DNA from: Tannerellaceae bacterium
GTDB lineage: Bacteria; Bacteroidota; Bacteroidia; Bacteroidales; Tannerellaceae
Direction of reading: 5' to 3'
Assembly: GCA_031276545.1 (NCBI GenBank)
Contig: JAISMW010000039.1
Coordinates: 1 to 6,061, forward strand
DNA: 6,061 bases
A program made the translations under genes and the position numbers. Shown here in pieces: positions 1-6,061 of this stretch. Numbering within the stretch: position 1 is the first letter of the stretch; each line of letters begins with the position of its first letter. A model generated the notes under the pieces. That model made no database searches and was not told where the DNA came from. It saw only the letters and a program-made list of their open reading frames with translations.

Positions 1-320
1 GCAAAGACCCGGGAAATTATCCGGCCGGGACGCAGTGTGAAACGGAACAAAAAAACTAAAAAGTTATATTCAATGAATTACAGGAGGTTATAGCTGTTTC
101 TTAAGTAAACGACATTGAAACGACATTGAATATTGTTTCTAAACTTTCGTTTAAATCCGATATAGATATTCACAAAAACTGATATTTTCCAATAGAACAA
201 AATATTTTGCGCTTTTTCCGGAATTTTTGCGAAAAAAAGGAAGTTCGGACGCTGCAATCTTCCGAAATCGTCCGGATCTACATTCGTGCGGGTGCCCCGG
301 AGCGGGAGAAAACAGCAGCT
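1..320. other. A/T-rich leader region upstream of dxs; no convincing gene
   Basis: This stretch is poorer in G/C than the genes that follow and is interrupted by stops in every plus-strand frame. The left edge could contain the tail of an upstream gene: one plus-strand frame stays open to a TAA at 57-59 and another to a TAG at 91-93. Neither short tail is recognisable, so I make no call. An AGGAGG at 82-87 has no start codon at a useful distance. CCGGG-type G/C-rich palindromes at 8-29 could form only a 5-bp stem with no T-run. The heptamer CATTGAA occurs at 113-119 and 124-130 and inverted at 69-75. No tRNA, riboswitch core or strong terminator was recognised. Confidence 0.6.
109..130 (+). 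repeat. Tandem duplication of an 11-bp unit in the dxs leader
   Basis: The unit ACGACATTGAA occurs twice back to back without mismatch, at 109-119 and 120-130. It lies about 190 bp upstream of the proposed dxs promoter, so a direct role at that promoter is uncertain. It may be a replication-slippage duplication or a paired protein-binding site. The core CATTGAA is also present inverted at 69-75. Confidence 0.75.
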
Positions 321-350
321 TTTGCGCTATGGATTTATTCCGTACATTTG
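321..350 (+). promoter_or_regulatory. Bacteroidota-type promoter for dxs-trkA-trkH
   Basis: TTTG at 321-324 and TACATTTG at 343-350 match the -33 (TTTG) and -7 (TAnnTTTG) elements of the primary sigma factor in Bacteroidota. The spacer is 18 nt, slightly short against the usual 19-21. A transcript would start near 355-358 and leave a leader of about 30-35 nt before the ATG at 390. This fits that ATG as the real start, because all upstream in-frame codons would lie outside or at the very edge of the transcript. No transcript data are available here. Confidence 0.5.
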
Positions 351-389
351 ACGAAATTTTTTTTGAACGATACATCGGAACAATACACA

Positions 390-2261
390 ATGAATATACT
401 GCACTCCATCCATTCGCCGGAAGACTTGAGGAAGCTGCCCGCCGGACAGCTTGAACAGGTCTGTTCGGAATTACGCCAATACATTATTGATATTCTTTCC
501 GAAAATCCGGGGCATCTGGGTGCCAGCCTGGGCACCGTGGAGCTGACGGTAGCCCTGCACCGGGTGTTTAATACGCCTTACGACCGCATCCTCTGGGATG
601 TAGGCCATCAGGCCTACGGACACAAAATACTGACGGGACGGTGCGAAGCCTTCCATACGCTTCGAAAGTTCAAAGGCATCAGCGGCTTCCCGAATCCTGC
701 GGAGAGCGAATACGACGCCTTTATAGCCGGACATGCCTCGAACTCCATCTCGGCGGCGCTGGGCATGTCGGTGGCCTCGGCTCTGAAGAAAGAGGCCGAC
801 CGCAGCGTGATTGCCGTCATCGGCGACGGCGCCATGACGGGCGGACTGGCCTACGAAGGGCTTAACAACGCTTCGATCAATCCTAACAACCTGCTGATTA
901 TCCTCAACGACAACAATATGGCCATCGACAGCAGCGTGGGCGCCCTGAGCCAGTACCTGGTGAACATCACAACCAGCCAGGCGTACAACAAGGTGCGCTA
1001 CGACGCCTATCTGGGATTGAAGAAAATGAACCTCATCACCGACGACCGCCGCGGACACATCCTGCGCTTCAACAACAGCCTGAAGGCTCTCCTTACGCAG
1101 CAGCACAACCTTTTCGAGGGATTCAGCATACGCTACTTCGGGCCGGTAGACGGGCACGACGTGGGCTACCTTGTACGGGTGCTGAACGACATCAAACACA
1201 TGCAGGGACCCAAACTTCTTCACATCAAGACCCGAAAGGGGAAAGGCTTCCGGCCGGCCGAAGCATCGGCCACCGAATGGCATGCGCCGGGCAAGTTCGA
1301 CAAGGAAACAGGCCGGCGCATCCTGCCCGACAGCCTGGAGCAGCCGCAGCTCTACCAAGACGTCTTCGGCCATACGCTGGTGGAACTGGCGGAGGAAGAC
1401 GAACGCATTGTGGGCATCACGCCCGCCATGCCCACCGGCTGCTCGATGACCTACCTGATGAAAGCCTTCCCCGAACGAGCCTTCGATGTAGGCATAGCCG
1501 AAGGACATGCCGTGACGTTCTCGGCCGGCCTGGCCAAGGAGGGAATGATACCCTTCTGCAACGTCTATTCGTCGTTCATGCAGCGGGCTTACGACAACCT
1601 GATTCACGACGTAGCCCTGCAGAACCTCCACCTGGTGCTTTGCCTCGACCGCAGCGGACTGGTGGGCGAAGACGGCGCCACGCATCACGGCCTGTTCGAC
1701 TTGGCCTTCCTGCGGCCCGTTCCGAACCTTATCATCTCGTCTCCCCTGAACGAATGGGATTTGCGCAACCTGATGTATACGGCCTGCAAGGAGGCGAAGG
1801 CTCCCTTCGTGATCCGCTATCCGAAGGGGAAAGGCGAGAAGAAAGACTGGCGGAACCCGCTCCGGATACTGCCGGTGGGCAAAGGCCGCATCCTGCGCGA
1901 AGGCGCCGACGTGGCGGTGCTCTCCATCGGGCCGGTCGGCAACGAAGTGACGAAGGCCATCGAAATGGCTGGCCACAAATACTCCGTAGCCCACTACGAC
2001 ATGATTTACCTCAAACCCCTGGACGAGGAACTTCTGCATGAGGCGGGCAGAAAGTTCGGCCGCATCATCACGGTGGAAAACGGCGTCCGGACAGGCGGAC
2101 TGGGCAGCGCCGTGGCCGAATTTATGGCCGACAACGGCTATACCCCCCGCATCCGGCGCATCGGTGTGGGCGATACCTTTGTGGAACACGGTTCCATCCC
2201 CGAACTGTACAGTCTGTGCGGCATGGACGCGGCAAGCATAGCGAAAGCAATCAACGAATAA
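390..2261 (+). CDS. dxs: 1-deoxy-D-xylulose-5-phosphate synthase
   Basis: Condenses pyruvate with D-glyceraldehyde 3-phosphate, using thiamine diphosphate and Mg2+, to give DXP, the first step of the MEP isoprenoid pathway and a precursor for thiamine and pyridoxal phosphate; cytosolic. The 623-residue product is close to E. coli Dxs (620). Domain I holds His42 (GHLGASLG) and the cofactor motif from GDG at 145-147 (Asp146) to NDNN at 173-176 (Asn175), the expected Mg/ThDP ligands. The pyrimidine-binding domain from about 320 holds Glu371 in [11 protein letters not shown], Tyr393, Arg399, Asp428 and His432. The C-terminal transketolase domain covers about 497-620. The motif usually reads AEQHAVT; the Gly here is, from memory, normal in Bacteroides. 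The frame is open back to an ATG at 207, but homology begins at 390 and the promoter lies between, so I chose 390. No strong Shine-Dalgarno is present. First gene of a tight cluster, 6 nt before trkA. Confidence 0.96.
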   Translation: MNILHSIHSPEDLRKLPAGQLEQVCSELRQYIIDILSENPGHLGASLGTVELTVALHRVFNTPYDRILWDVGHQAYGHKILTGRCEAFHTLRKFKGISGFPNPAESEYDAFIAGHASNSISAALGMSVASALKKEADRSVIAVIGDGAMTGGLAYEGLNNASINPNNLLIILNDNNMAIDSSVGALSQYLVNITTSQAYNKVRYDAYLGLKKMNLITDDRRGHILRFNNSLKALLTQQHNLFEGFSIRYFGPVDGHDVGYLVRVLNDIKHMQGPKLLHIKTRKGKGFRPAEASATEWHAPGKFDKETGRRILPDSLEQPQLYQDVFGHTLVELAEEDERIVGITPAMPTGCSMTYLMKAFPERAFDVGIAEGHAVTFSAGLAKEGMIPFCNVYSSFMQRAYDNLIHDVALQNLHLVLCLDRSGLVGEDGATHHGLFDLAFLRPVPNLIISSPLNEWDLRNLMYTACKEAKAPFVIRYPKGKGEKKDWRNPLRILPVGKGRILREGADVAVLSIGPVGNEVTKAIEMAGHKYSVAHYDMIYLKPLDEELLHEAGRKFGRIITVENGVRTGGLGSAVAEFMADNGYTPRIRRIGVGDTFVEHGSIPELYSLCGMDAASIAKAINE

Positions 2262-2267
2262 GGCAGC

Positions 2268-3608
2268 ATGAAGATCGTGATAGCCGGAGCCGGAGAAACC
2301 GGTACTCACCTGGCCAAAATGTTATCGAAAGAAAGGCATGACATCATCCTGATGGATACCGACGAGGAACGCCTGCATCTCCCGGCCGTCTCCCATGAAG
2401 AAATCCTGACAATGACCGGCAGCCCCACATCTTTCCGCGACCTGAAAGCGGCCGGCGTCGGAAAGGCCGGTTTGTTCGTAAGCGTCACCACCGAAGAATC
2501 GGCCAATATAACAGCCTGCGTGCTGGCCTCGCGTCTGGGAGCGCACAAAACCTTTGCCCGCATCAACAACTACGAATACCTGCTTCCCCGAAACAGGGAA
2601 CTGTTTGAAGAACTGGGCATCACCTCGATGATATACCCCGAAAAACTGGCTGCCGAAGAGATCGTAACCGCCATCAGCCGCCCCTGGACAAGGCAGTACT
2701 GGGAACTGGTGGGCGGAGCGCTCGTCCTGATTGGCGTCAAGATACGCGCCAATTCCCGGCTGGTGAATACCCGGATCATTGATATACCCAGCGAGAACAA
2801 ACTCTACCACATCGTAGCCATCAAGCACGAGAACGAATTGCACATCCCCAACAGGAACAGCCGGATTGAAGCGGGCGATATCCTCTTTTTCACCACCACC
2901 AAAGAACACGTGAACGACGTGCAGCAGCACGCCGGAAAAATTCATGTGGACGTCAGGAAAGTATTCATCATGGGAGCCAGCCGCATCGCCCTCCGCACCT
3001 GCCAACTCCTGCCGGGGCATATCCGGGTGAAGCTGATAGAAAAAGACAGGGAGAAAAGCCACCGCATCGCCGAAGTAACACCGGGCAACGTGCTCACCAT
3101 TCATGGAGACGGACGCGACATGGACCTGCTGGTACAGGAAGGCATCAAGGACGCCCAAGCCTTTGTAGCCCTGACGGAGAACGAAAGCACCAACATCCTG
3201 GCCTGCCTGACGGCCAAACGCTTCGGCGTGACCAAAACCATCTCCGAGGTAGAAAACCTGGACTATATCCCCCTGGCCGAAACGATGGATATAGGCACCG
3301 TAATCAACAAGAAGCTCATTGCAGCCGGACATATCTACCAGTTCCTGCTCGACGGCGACGTTTCCAACGTAAAGATTCTGGCTTTTGCCAATGCCAATGT
3401 GGCGGAACTGACCGCGCGCCCCGACTCCCGGATTACCCGCAAGCCGGTGAAAGACCTTCACCTGCCCGACGACCTGACGCTCGGCGGACTGATACGCGGC
3501 GGGCAGCCGGTGATCGTCAAGGGAGACACCCACATACAGGCCGGCGACCAAGTCATCGTATTCTGCATGGATACGGCGATGCGCAAACTCGAAGACCTTT
3601 TTAACTGA
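2268..3608 (+). CDS. trkA: Trk potassium system regulatory subunit TrkA (tandem RCK domains)
   Basis: Peripheral cytoplasmic subunit that binds nucleotides (NAD(H), ATP/ADP in studied homologues) and gates K+ flow through TrkH. At 446 residues it has full TrkA length with the arrangement RCK_N-RCK_C-RCK_N-RCK_C. The first Rossmann fold opens with G7-A-G9-E-T-G12 and ends its second strand at Asp30. The first RCK_C spans about 140-225 and closes with EAGDILFF. The second Rossmann fold begins near 231, where the glycine motif is degenerate: GASRIA (236-241) in place of GxGxxG, with Glu258 as the probable ribose-binding acid. The second RCK_C spans about 365-446, closing with QAGDQVIVF. This suggests that the two lobes bind different ligands or that one binds weakly (inference). 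It begins 6 nt after dxs and ends 12 nt before trkH, so co-transcription and translational coupling are likely. Confidence 0.95.
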   Translation: MKIVIAGAGETGTHLAKMLSKERHDIILMDTDEERLHLPAVSHEEILTMTGSPTSFRDLKAAGVGKAGLFVSVTTEESANITACVLASRLGAHKTFARINNYEYLLPRNRELFEELGITSMIYPEKLAAEEIVTAISRPWTRQYWELVGGALVLIGVKIRANSRLVNTRIIDIPSENKLYHIVAIKHENELHIPNRNSRIEAGDILFFTTTKEHVNDVQQHAGKIHVDVRKVFIMGASRIALRTCQLLPGHIRVKLIEKDREKSHRIAEVTPGNVLTIHGDGRDMDLLVQEGIKDAQAFVALTENESTNILACLTAKRFGVTKTISEVENLDYIPLAETMDIGTVINKKLIAAGHIYQFLLDGDVSNVKILAFANANVAELTARPDSRITRKPVKDLHLPDDLTLGGLIRGGQPVIVKGDTHIQAGDQVIVFCMDTAMRKLEDLFN

Positions 3609-3620
3609 TTCCTCGTCCCG

Positions 3621-5081
3621 ATGCTGAATATCCGTTTTATCATAAAGATGCTGGGAACCATGTTCCTGCTGGAAACCGTCTTCATGCTCCCGGCCGCCGG
3701 AGTGGCCTTCCTCTATGGCGGCGACGACCTGTATCCGCTGCTGCTCTCCTGCGCGATTCTGTTTGCTGCCGGACTGCTGTTCTACCTGACAGGCCGGCGG
3801 GCCGGCGAACAGACAGCAGGCCACCGCGAGGGAATGCTGGTCGTAGCCCTTACGTGGACGCTGCTCTCGCTCTTCGGCATGTGCCCCTTCTACCTGGGCG
3901 GCTACATCAATAATGTTACCGACGCTTACTTCGAGACGATGTCGGGCTTCACCACTACGGGCGCCAGCATCCTGTCCGACATTGAGGCGCTGCCCCGCGG
4001 CATCCTCTTCTGGCGCAGCCTCACGCAATGGCAGGGAGGGATAGGCGTGGTGGTCTTCACCGTAGCGCTCCTGCCGCTCTTTGGAGGAGGCGCCTCGCAG
4101 ATGTTCGAAGCCGAGACCACCGGAACGGGCATCTCCCACGAGCGTTTCCGTCCGAGGGTTACGCAGGTGGCCAAGCGCTTTTCGGGCATCTATCTGCTGC
4201 TCACCCTTCTGCTCACCCTCCTGCTGTGGGCGGGGCCTATGGATCTGTTCGATGCAGTGAATCACGCGCTGACCACGGTTTCCACCGGCGGCTATTCCAC
4301 CAAGAACGCAAGCGCAGGCTTCTGGCATTCGGCATACGTGGAATACATCATGACGCTCTTCATGTTTGTGGGTTCAGTCAGCATGACGCTGCTCTATTTC
4401 TTTCTGAAAGGCAACATCAGGAAGCTGTTATACGACGAGGAACTGCGCTGGTTCTTCTTCATCATCCTGCTTTGCGTGGGAATCACAGCAGTCTGGATTC
4501 TGTCGAACGGATGGGTGTCCGGCCTCGAGGAAGCGTTCCGCCTGTCCCTGTTCCACGTCGTATCCCTCATCTCATCCAGCGGATTTATGACGGTCGACTA
4601 TCTGCCCTGGGGTTCTTTCTTCTGGTTTATGTCGCTCATGCTGATGTTCATAGGAGGCTGTACCGGCTCCACCAGCGGCGGGCTGAAAGTAGGACGTTTT
4701 GTCATTATCCACAAAAACCTGTCGAACGTATTCCTGAAGCAGATGCACCCGAACGCCGTGCTTCCGGTGCGCATGAACAGCCACGTAGTATCGCCCGACA
4801 ACGTATACCGCTGCCAGGCCTTCACCTTCGTATACCTGTCCCTTATTATGGCCGGCTGCCTGATATTGAGCTTCGACGGCGCCACCTTCGACGAGTCGAT
4901 AGGCGCCACGATTTCGGCCATCAGCAATATCGGCCCCGGCCTGGGCATGCAAGGCCCTGCCGGCAATTACGCCGGTATGCCGGAACTCTCCAAATGGACG
5001 CTTTCCTTCCTGATGATGGCCGGTCGCCTGGAAATATTTACAGTACTGACCATCTTCCTGCCCGGCTTCTGGAAACAGTAG
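3621..5081 (+). CDS. trkH: Trk potassium uptake membrane subunit TrkH
   Basis: Inner-membrane K+ translocating subunit of the superfamily of K+ transporters; works as a dimer with a TrkA ring on its cytoplasmic face. The 486-residue length matches E. coli TrkH (483). It is strongly hydrophobic, with four membrane-pore-membrane repeats after N-terminal helices (about 10-58). The four filter segments are visible: TTTGA 111-115 (Gly114), STGGY 221-225 (Gly223), SSGF 319-322 (Gly321) and NIGPG 436-440 (Gly438). The Gly-rich stretch GGCTGSTSGG at 345-354 corresponds to the intramembrane loop in the third repeat that gates the pore in characterised TrkH/KtrB proteins, followed by the conserved Lys356/Arg359. 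All filter glycines are present, so function is expected. The ATG at 3621 lies 12 nt after the trkA stop with no clear Shine-Dalgarno, as is common in Bacteroidota. No strong terminator follows; only a weak 5-bp stem (GTTGA 5083-5087 / TCAAC 5101-5105) is present. Confidence 0.95.
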   Translation: MLNIRFIIKMLGTMFLLETVFMLPAAGVAFLYGGDDLYPLLLSCAILFAAGLLFYLTGRRAGEQTAGHREGMLVVALTWTLLSLFGMCPFYLGGYINNVTDAYFETMSGFTTTGASILSDIEALPRGILFWRSLTQWQGGIGVVVFTVALLPLFGGGASQMFEAETTGTGISHERFRPRVTQVAKRFSGIYLLLTLLLTLLLWAGPMDLFDAVNHALTTVSTGGYSTKNASAGFWHSAYVEYIMTLFMFVGSVSMTLLYFFLKGNIRKLLYDEELRWFFFIILLCVGITAVWILSNGWVSGLEEAFRLSLFHVVSLISSSGFMTVDYLPWGSFFWFMSLMLMFIGGCTGSTSGGLKVGRFVIIHKNLSNVFLKQMHPNAVLPVRMNSHVVSPDNVYRCQAFTFVYLSLIMAGCLILSFDGATFDESIGATISAISNIGPGLGMQGPAGNYAGMPELSKWTLSFLMMAGRLEIFTVLTIFLPGFWKQ

Positions 5082-5090
5082 CGTTGAGCG

Positions 5091-5110
5091 TGACTTTGTT
5101 TCAACAGTAG
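5091..5110 (+). repeat. Imperfect 20-bp direct repeat, copy 1
   Basis: TGACTTTGTTTCAACAGTAG starts 10 nt after the trkH stop and matches copy 2 at 5152-5171 in 17 of 20 positions. The start-to-start distance is 61 bp. It may be the outer end of a lost insertion-sequence copy, or a target region resembling the insertion-sequence end. Confidence 0.6.
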
Positions 5111-5151
5111 AATAAAAAATGGCTTATTGGATGTATTTTTGTATTTGGAAA

Positions 5152-5171
5152 TGACTTTGTTGCAACGGCAG
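5152..5171 (+). repeat. Imperfect 20-bp direct repeat, copy 2; candidate insertion-sequence end
   Basis: TGACTTTGTTGCAACGGCAG contains the perfect palindrome GTTGCAAC. It lies about 40-60 bp beyond the stop codon of the minus-strand transposase remnant, which is where the downstream terminal repeat of an IS5-family element would be expected. The opposite end is not in the window because the element is truncated, so the terminal-repeat identity cannot be confirmed here. Confidence 0.45.
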
Positions 5172-5210
5172 TCAAGACAGGATTATTCTTTACTGCCGCT
5201 GTATAAAAAA

Positions 5211-5495
5211 TCAACCAGCTTTGTAATCAACGGGCATACCTGTCCCTCTAAATTTATTCAGGGTTACACATTTGAGACTGATTTCTGTTTTTTGATTTTC
5301 AAATGTTCGAGCATCCAGTTCTCCACCGAAAACTGTTTTGTACCGGAACATCACCACTCCGTTCAGACTTCGCCGATGGTAGCCAGTTCGTTTTTTCCAC
5401 TCTTCCGAGCCATGTTTATTTATGTATTCCACCGTCCGGTTATGCTGTTTCAAATAATCCGGAAGAGGTTGCTTCCTTTTCTTTTTTTGTATCAC
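5211..5495 (-). pseudogene. IS5-family transposase remnant, C-terminal part only
   Basis: This minus-strand fragment of about 94 residues reads as the C-terminal end of an IS5-family DDE transposase. The recognisable block is GYHRRSLNGVVMFRYK followed by RTFENQ and a GMP near the C-terminus. In this family the last catalytic residue lies in the signature Y-(2)-R-(3)-E-(6)-K. Here Tyr39, Arg42 and Lys53 are spaced correctly, but the Glu position (residue 46, codon GGA at 5358-5360) is Gly, one transition away from GAA. The N-terminal two thirds with the two catalytic aspartates are missing. The frame continues a little upstream of the nominal GTG at 5493-5495 into the nuclease remnant (5492-5857). 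It is therefore both truncated and catalytically dead. The fragment runs convergently with trkH. Confidence 0.82.
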
Positions 5496-5857
5496 TGCAT
5501 TTCGCTGACGCCCATCGGCTTGTTGATGTCCCGGAGGGCATATTCGACATCAATCTTATTTTTCTTTTTGCACAGCAGAATACCGATGCTGGGATTGTCG
5601 TTCGCTTTTCGCAGCAGCGTGTCCGCCGTCGACAGATAATAATTCGGTTTACCGGCGTATTCGGGTTTGAATTTTCCTGCTTTCAGTTCTATCACGGCGT
5701 AACAGCGTAATGCCAGATGGTAAAAAAGCATGTCGAGGAAATAATCGGTTTCCCCGATTTCTATTTTGTACTGCCGTCCGAGGAAGGCAAATCCTTTGCC
5801 GAGTTCGAGCAAAAATTTGGTTATGTTTTTGGTCAGTTCGTCTTCAATAGTCAGTCC
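5492..5857 (-). pseudogene. YhcG/DUF1016-type PDDEXK nuclease remnant, C-terminal domain
   Basis: Minus-strand frame of 121 residues matching the C-terminal domain of YhcG/DUF1016 (PF06250) proteins, a PDDEXK nuclease fold often found near restriction-modification loci and in accessory islands. Recognisable blocks are KFLLELGKGFAFLGRQ, DYFLDMLFYH, AVIELKAGKFKPEYAG, PSIGILLC and VEYALRDINKPMGVSE. The presumed catalytic residues Asp42 and Glu57-x-Lys59 are intact. Family members are usually about 350 residues, so roughly the first two thirds are gone. An in-frame TAA at 5858-5860 precedes the fragment and there is no ATG start; only poor candidates such as a TTG near 5812 exist. The C-terminal tail that normally follows GVSEY is cut off and the frame stops at a TGA (5492-5494) at the junction with the transposase remnant. 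A short peptide might be made, but I read it as a dead gene. Confidence 0.85.
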
Positions 5858-5860
5858 TTA

Positions 5861-5884
5861 TTAAGTAATCATTTCATTGAATAT
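5861..5884 (+). repeat. Split motif shared with the dxs leader
   Basis: TTAAGTAA (5861-5868) followed after 6 nt by CATTGAATAT (5875-5884). The same two blocks occur in the same order at 101-108 and 124-133 upstream of dxs, where the gap is 15 nt, or 4 nt if one copy of the 11-bp tandem unit is removed. Both contexts are A/T-rich, so chance remains possible. Here the motif starts immediately beyond the TAA that ends the nuclease remnant, so it may lie at or near the left end of the second insertion sequence. Confidence 0.4.
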
Positions 5885-5920
5885 CAATAACATAGTTGTA
5901 AAAAAGATGGGTCTTTTCAG

Positions 5921-5953
5921 CCGGTTCTTGTAACTTTGTCGTATAAAAACCGG
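5921..5953 (+). promoter_or_regulatory. Inverted repeat enclosing the -7 box of the second transposase
   Basis: CCGGTT at 5921-5926 pairs perfectly with AACCGG at 5948-5953, and the stem extends to 9 bp with one mismatch. The loop contains TAACTTTG (5931-5938), an exact match to the Bacteroidota -7 element TAnnTTTG, about 22 nt before the transposase ATG. No good -33 TTTG is found at the usual distance. The transcript started at this box would lack the left arm, whereas read-through transcripts from outside would carry both arms and could fold just before the start codon. This would limit transposase synthesis from external promoters, as known for other insertion sequences; for this element it is inference. 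Confidence 0.45.
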
Positions 5954-5959
5954 ACAATT

Positions 5960-6061
5960 ATGTTAGGAAAATTATCTGTGGATGACCATCGCGAACTGTT
6001 TCGCACCCGATTGGCGGATTTGATTAATCCGGAGCACGAACTTGCTCTTTTGACCAATAAA
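5960..6061 (+). CDS. IS5-family transposase, N-terminal fragment cut by the window edge
   Basis: The frame from ATG 5960 stays open for 34 codons to the last base of the window. The peptide starts MLGKLSVDDHRELFRTRL and contains INPEHELALL, the typical opening of a group of Bacteroidales IS5-like transposases (MLGK...HELVLLA..IDW in related proteins), which carry an InsH/DUF772-type N-terminal domain before the DDE core. Nothing of the catalytic region is visible, so integrity cannot be judged. The start is supported by the family opening and by the -7 box TAACTTTG 22 nt upstream. It is on the opposite strand from the 5211-5495 remnant and, judged by its N-terminal group, probably belongs to a different IS5 subgroup, so the two are not halves of one gene. 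Confidence 0.75.
   Translation, partial: MLGKLSVDDHRELFRTRLADLINPEHELALLTNK

Larger units (their letters stand above)
5082..5210. other. A/T-rich junction between the trk cluster and the mobile-element remnants
   Basis: Base composition drops to A/T-rich directly after the trkH stop. The stretch contains the two copies of the 20-bp direct repeat, a lone TATTTTTG (5134-5141) that fits a -7 box but has no -33 partner at the right distance, and an 8-bp palindrome GTTGCAAC (5159-5166). The part from about 5152 to 5210 is probably the noncoding end of the insertion sequence whose transposase remnant follows on the minus strand. No gene is recognised. Confidence 0.5.

Noticed and set aside
3..59. 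Possible C-terminal tail of an upstream plus-strand gene ending at TAA 57-59
   Set aside because: Eighteen codons with no recognisable motif. A competing frame is open to 93, so there is no way to choose between them inside this window.
207..389. In-frame N-terminal extension of dxs back to an ATG at 207
   Set aside because: The 61 extra residues do not resemble Dxs, the base composition is that of the leader, and the likely promoter (321-350) lies inside it. The protein family begins at the ATG at 390.
471..2309. Long open frame antisense to dxs (about 612 codons)
   Set aside because: It mirrors the G/C-rich codon use of dxs. Its translation is rich in His, Val, Gln and Ala with no recognisable domain. 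It is a shadow of a confidently identified gene.
2322..4328. Very long open frame antisense to trkA and trkH (about 668 codons)
   Set aside because: It crosses two well-supported genes on the other strand and shows no domain or start signal. Stop-poor antisense frames are expected in G/C-rich coding DNA of this kind.
5083..5105. Possible trkH terminator stem GTTGA/TCAAC
   Set aside because: The 5-bp A/T-rich stem has a 13-nt loop and no T-run behind it, so it is too weak to call.
4028..5110. Alternative plus-strand frame inside trkH (about 360 codons)
   Set aside because: The Arg/Pro/His-rich translation is typical of an out-of-frame reading. All four TrkH filter segments are in the other frame.
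5461..5488. Terminator-like hairpin on the plus strand (GGAAG, loop, CTTCC, then a T-run)
   Set aside because: The stem is only 5 bp and lies 380 bp beyond trkH. The T-run is explained by the lysine codons of the transposase remnant on the other strand. A chance structure is more likely, though it might still end some trk read-through.
5127..5639. Plus-strand frame of about 170 codons, and a second one at 5303-5710
   Set aside because: Both are antisense to the transposase and nuclease remnants, which have clear family similarity on the minus strand. The plus-strand translations show none.

Overview
The window looks like a chromosomal segment from a member of the order Bacteroidales. The basis is the gene order dxs-trkA-trkH, the Bacteroides-type wording of the Dxs protein, Bacteroidota-type promoter boxes (TTTG ... 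TAnnTTTG) and weak or absent Shine-Dalgarno sequences. The three housekeeping genes are visibly G/C-rich at third codon positions. The left flank and the last ~1 kb are clearly more A/T-rich. Genus and species cannot be fixed from this sequence alone.

Layout. Positions 1-389 are an A/T-rich leader with no convincing gene. It holds an 11-bp tandem repeat and, at 321-350, a plausible promoter. Positions 390-5081 are a tight plus-strand cluster with gaps of 6 and 12 nt: dxs (1-deoxy-D-xylulose-5-phosphate synthase, entry enzyme of the MEP isoprenoid pathway and supplier of DXP for thiamine and pyridoxal synthesis), trkA (two-lobed RCK potassium-channel regulator) and trkH (K+ translocating membrane subunit). 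TrkA and TrkH make one potassium uptake system. The link to Dxs is co-transcription rather than shared biochemistry, as far as the sequence shows.

Positions 5082-6061 are a small graveyard of mobile and defence-associated DNA. On the minus strand, the C-terminal third of an IS5-family transposase (5211-5495) abuts the C-terminal PDDEXK nuclease domain of a YhcG/DUF1016-type protein (5492-5857). Both are truncated, and the transposase has also lost its catalytic glutamate (Gly in its place). On the plus strand a second, different IS5-like transposase starts at 5960 and runs off the right edge, behind a promoter-like box that sits in the loop of an inverted repeat. A 20-bp imperfect direct repeat (5091-5110 and 5152-5171) may mark the end of the first insertion sequence.

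I see no intact novel system here. The most informative parts are the chimeric nuclease/transposase junction, the dead DDE site, and a split motif (TTAAGTAA ... CATTGAATAT) shared by the dxs leader and the DNA just left of the second transposase.
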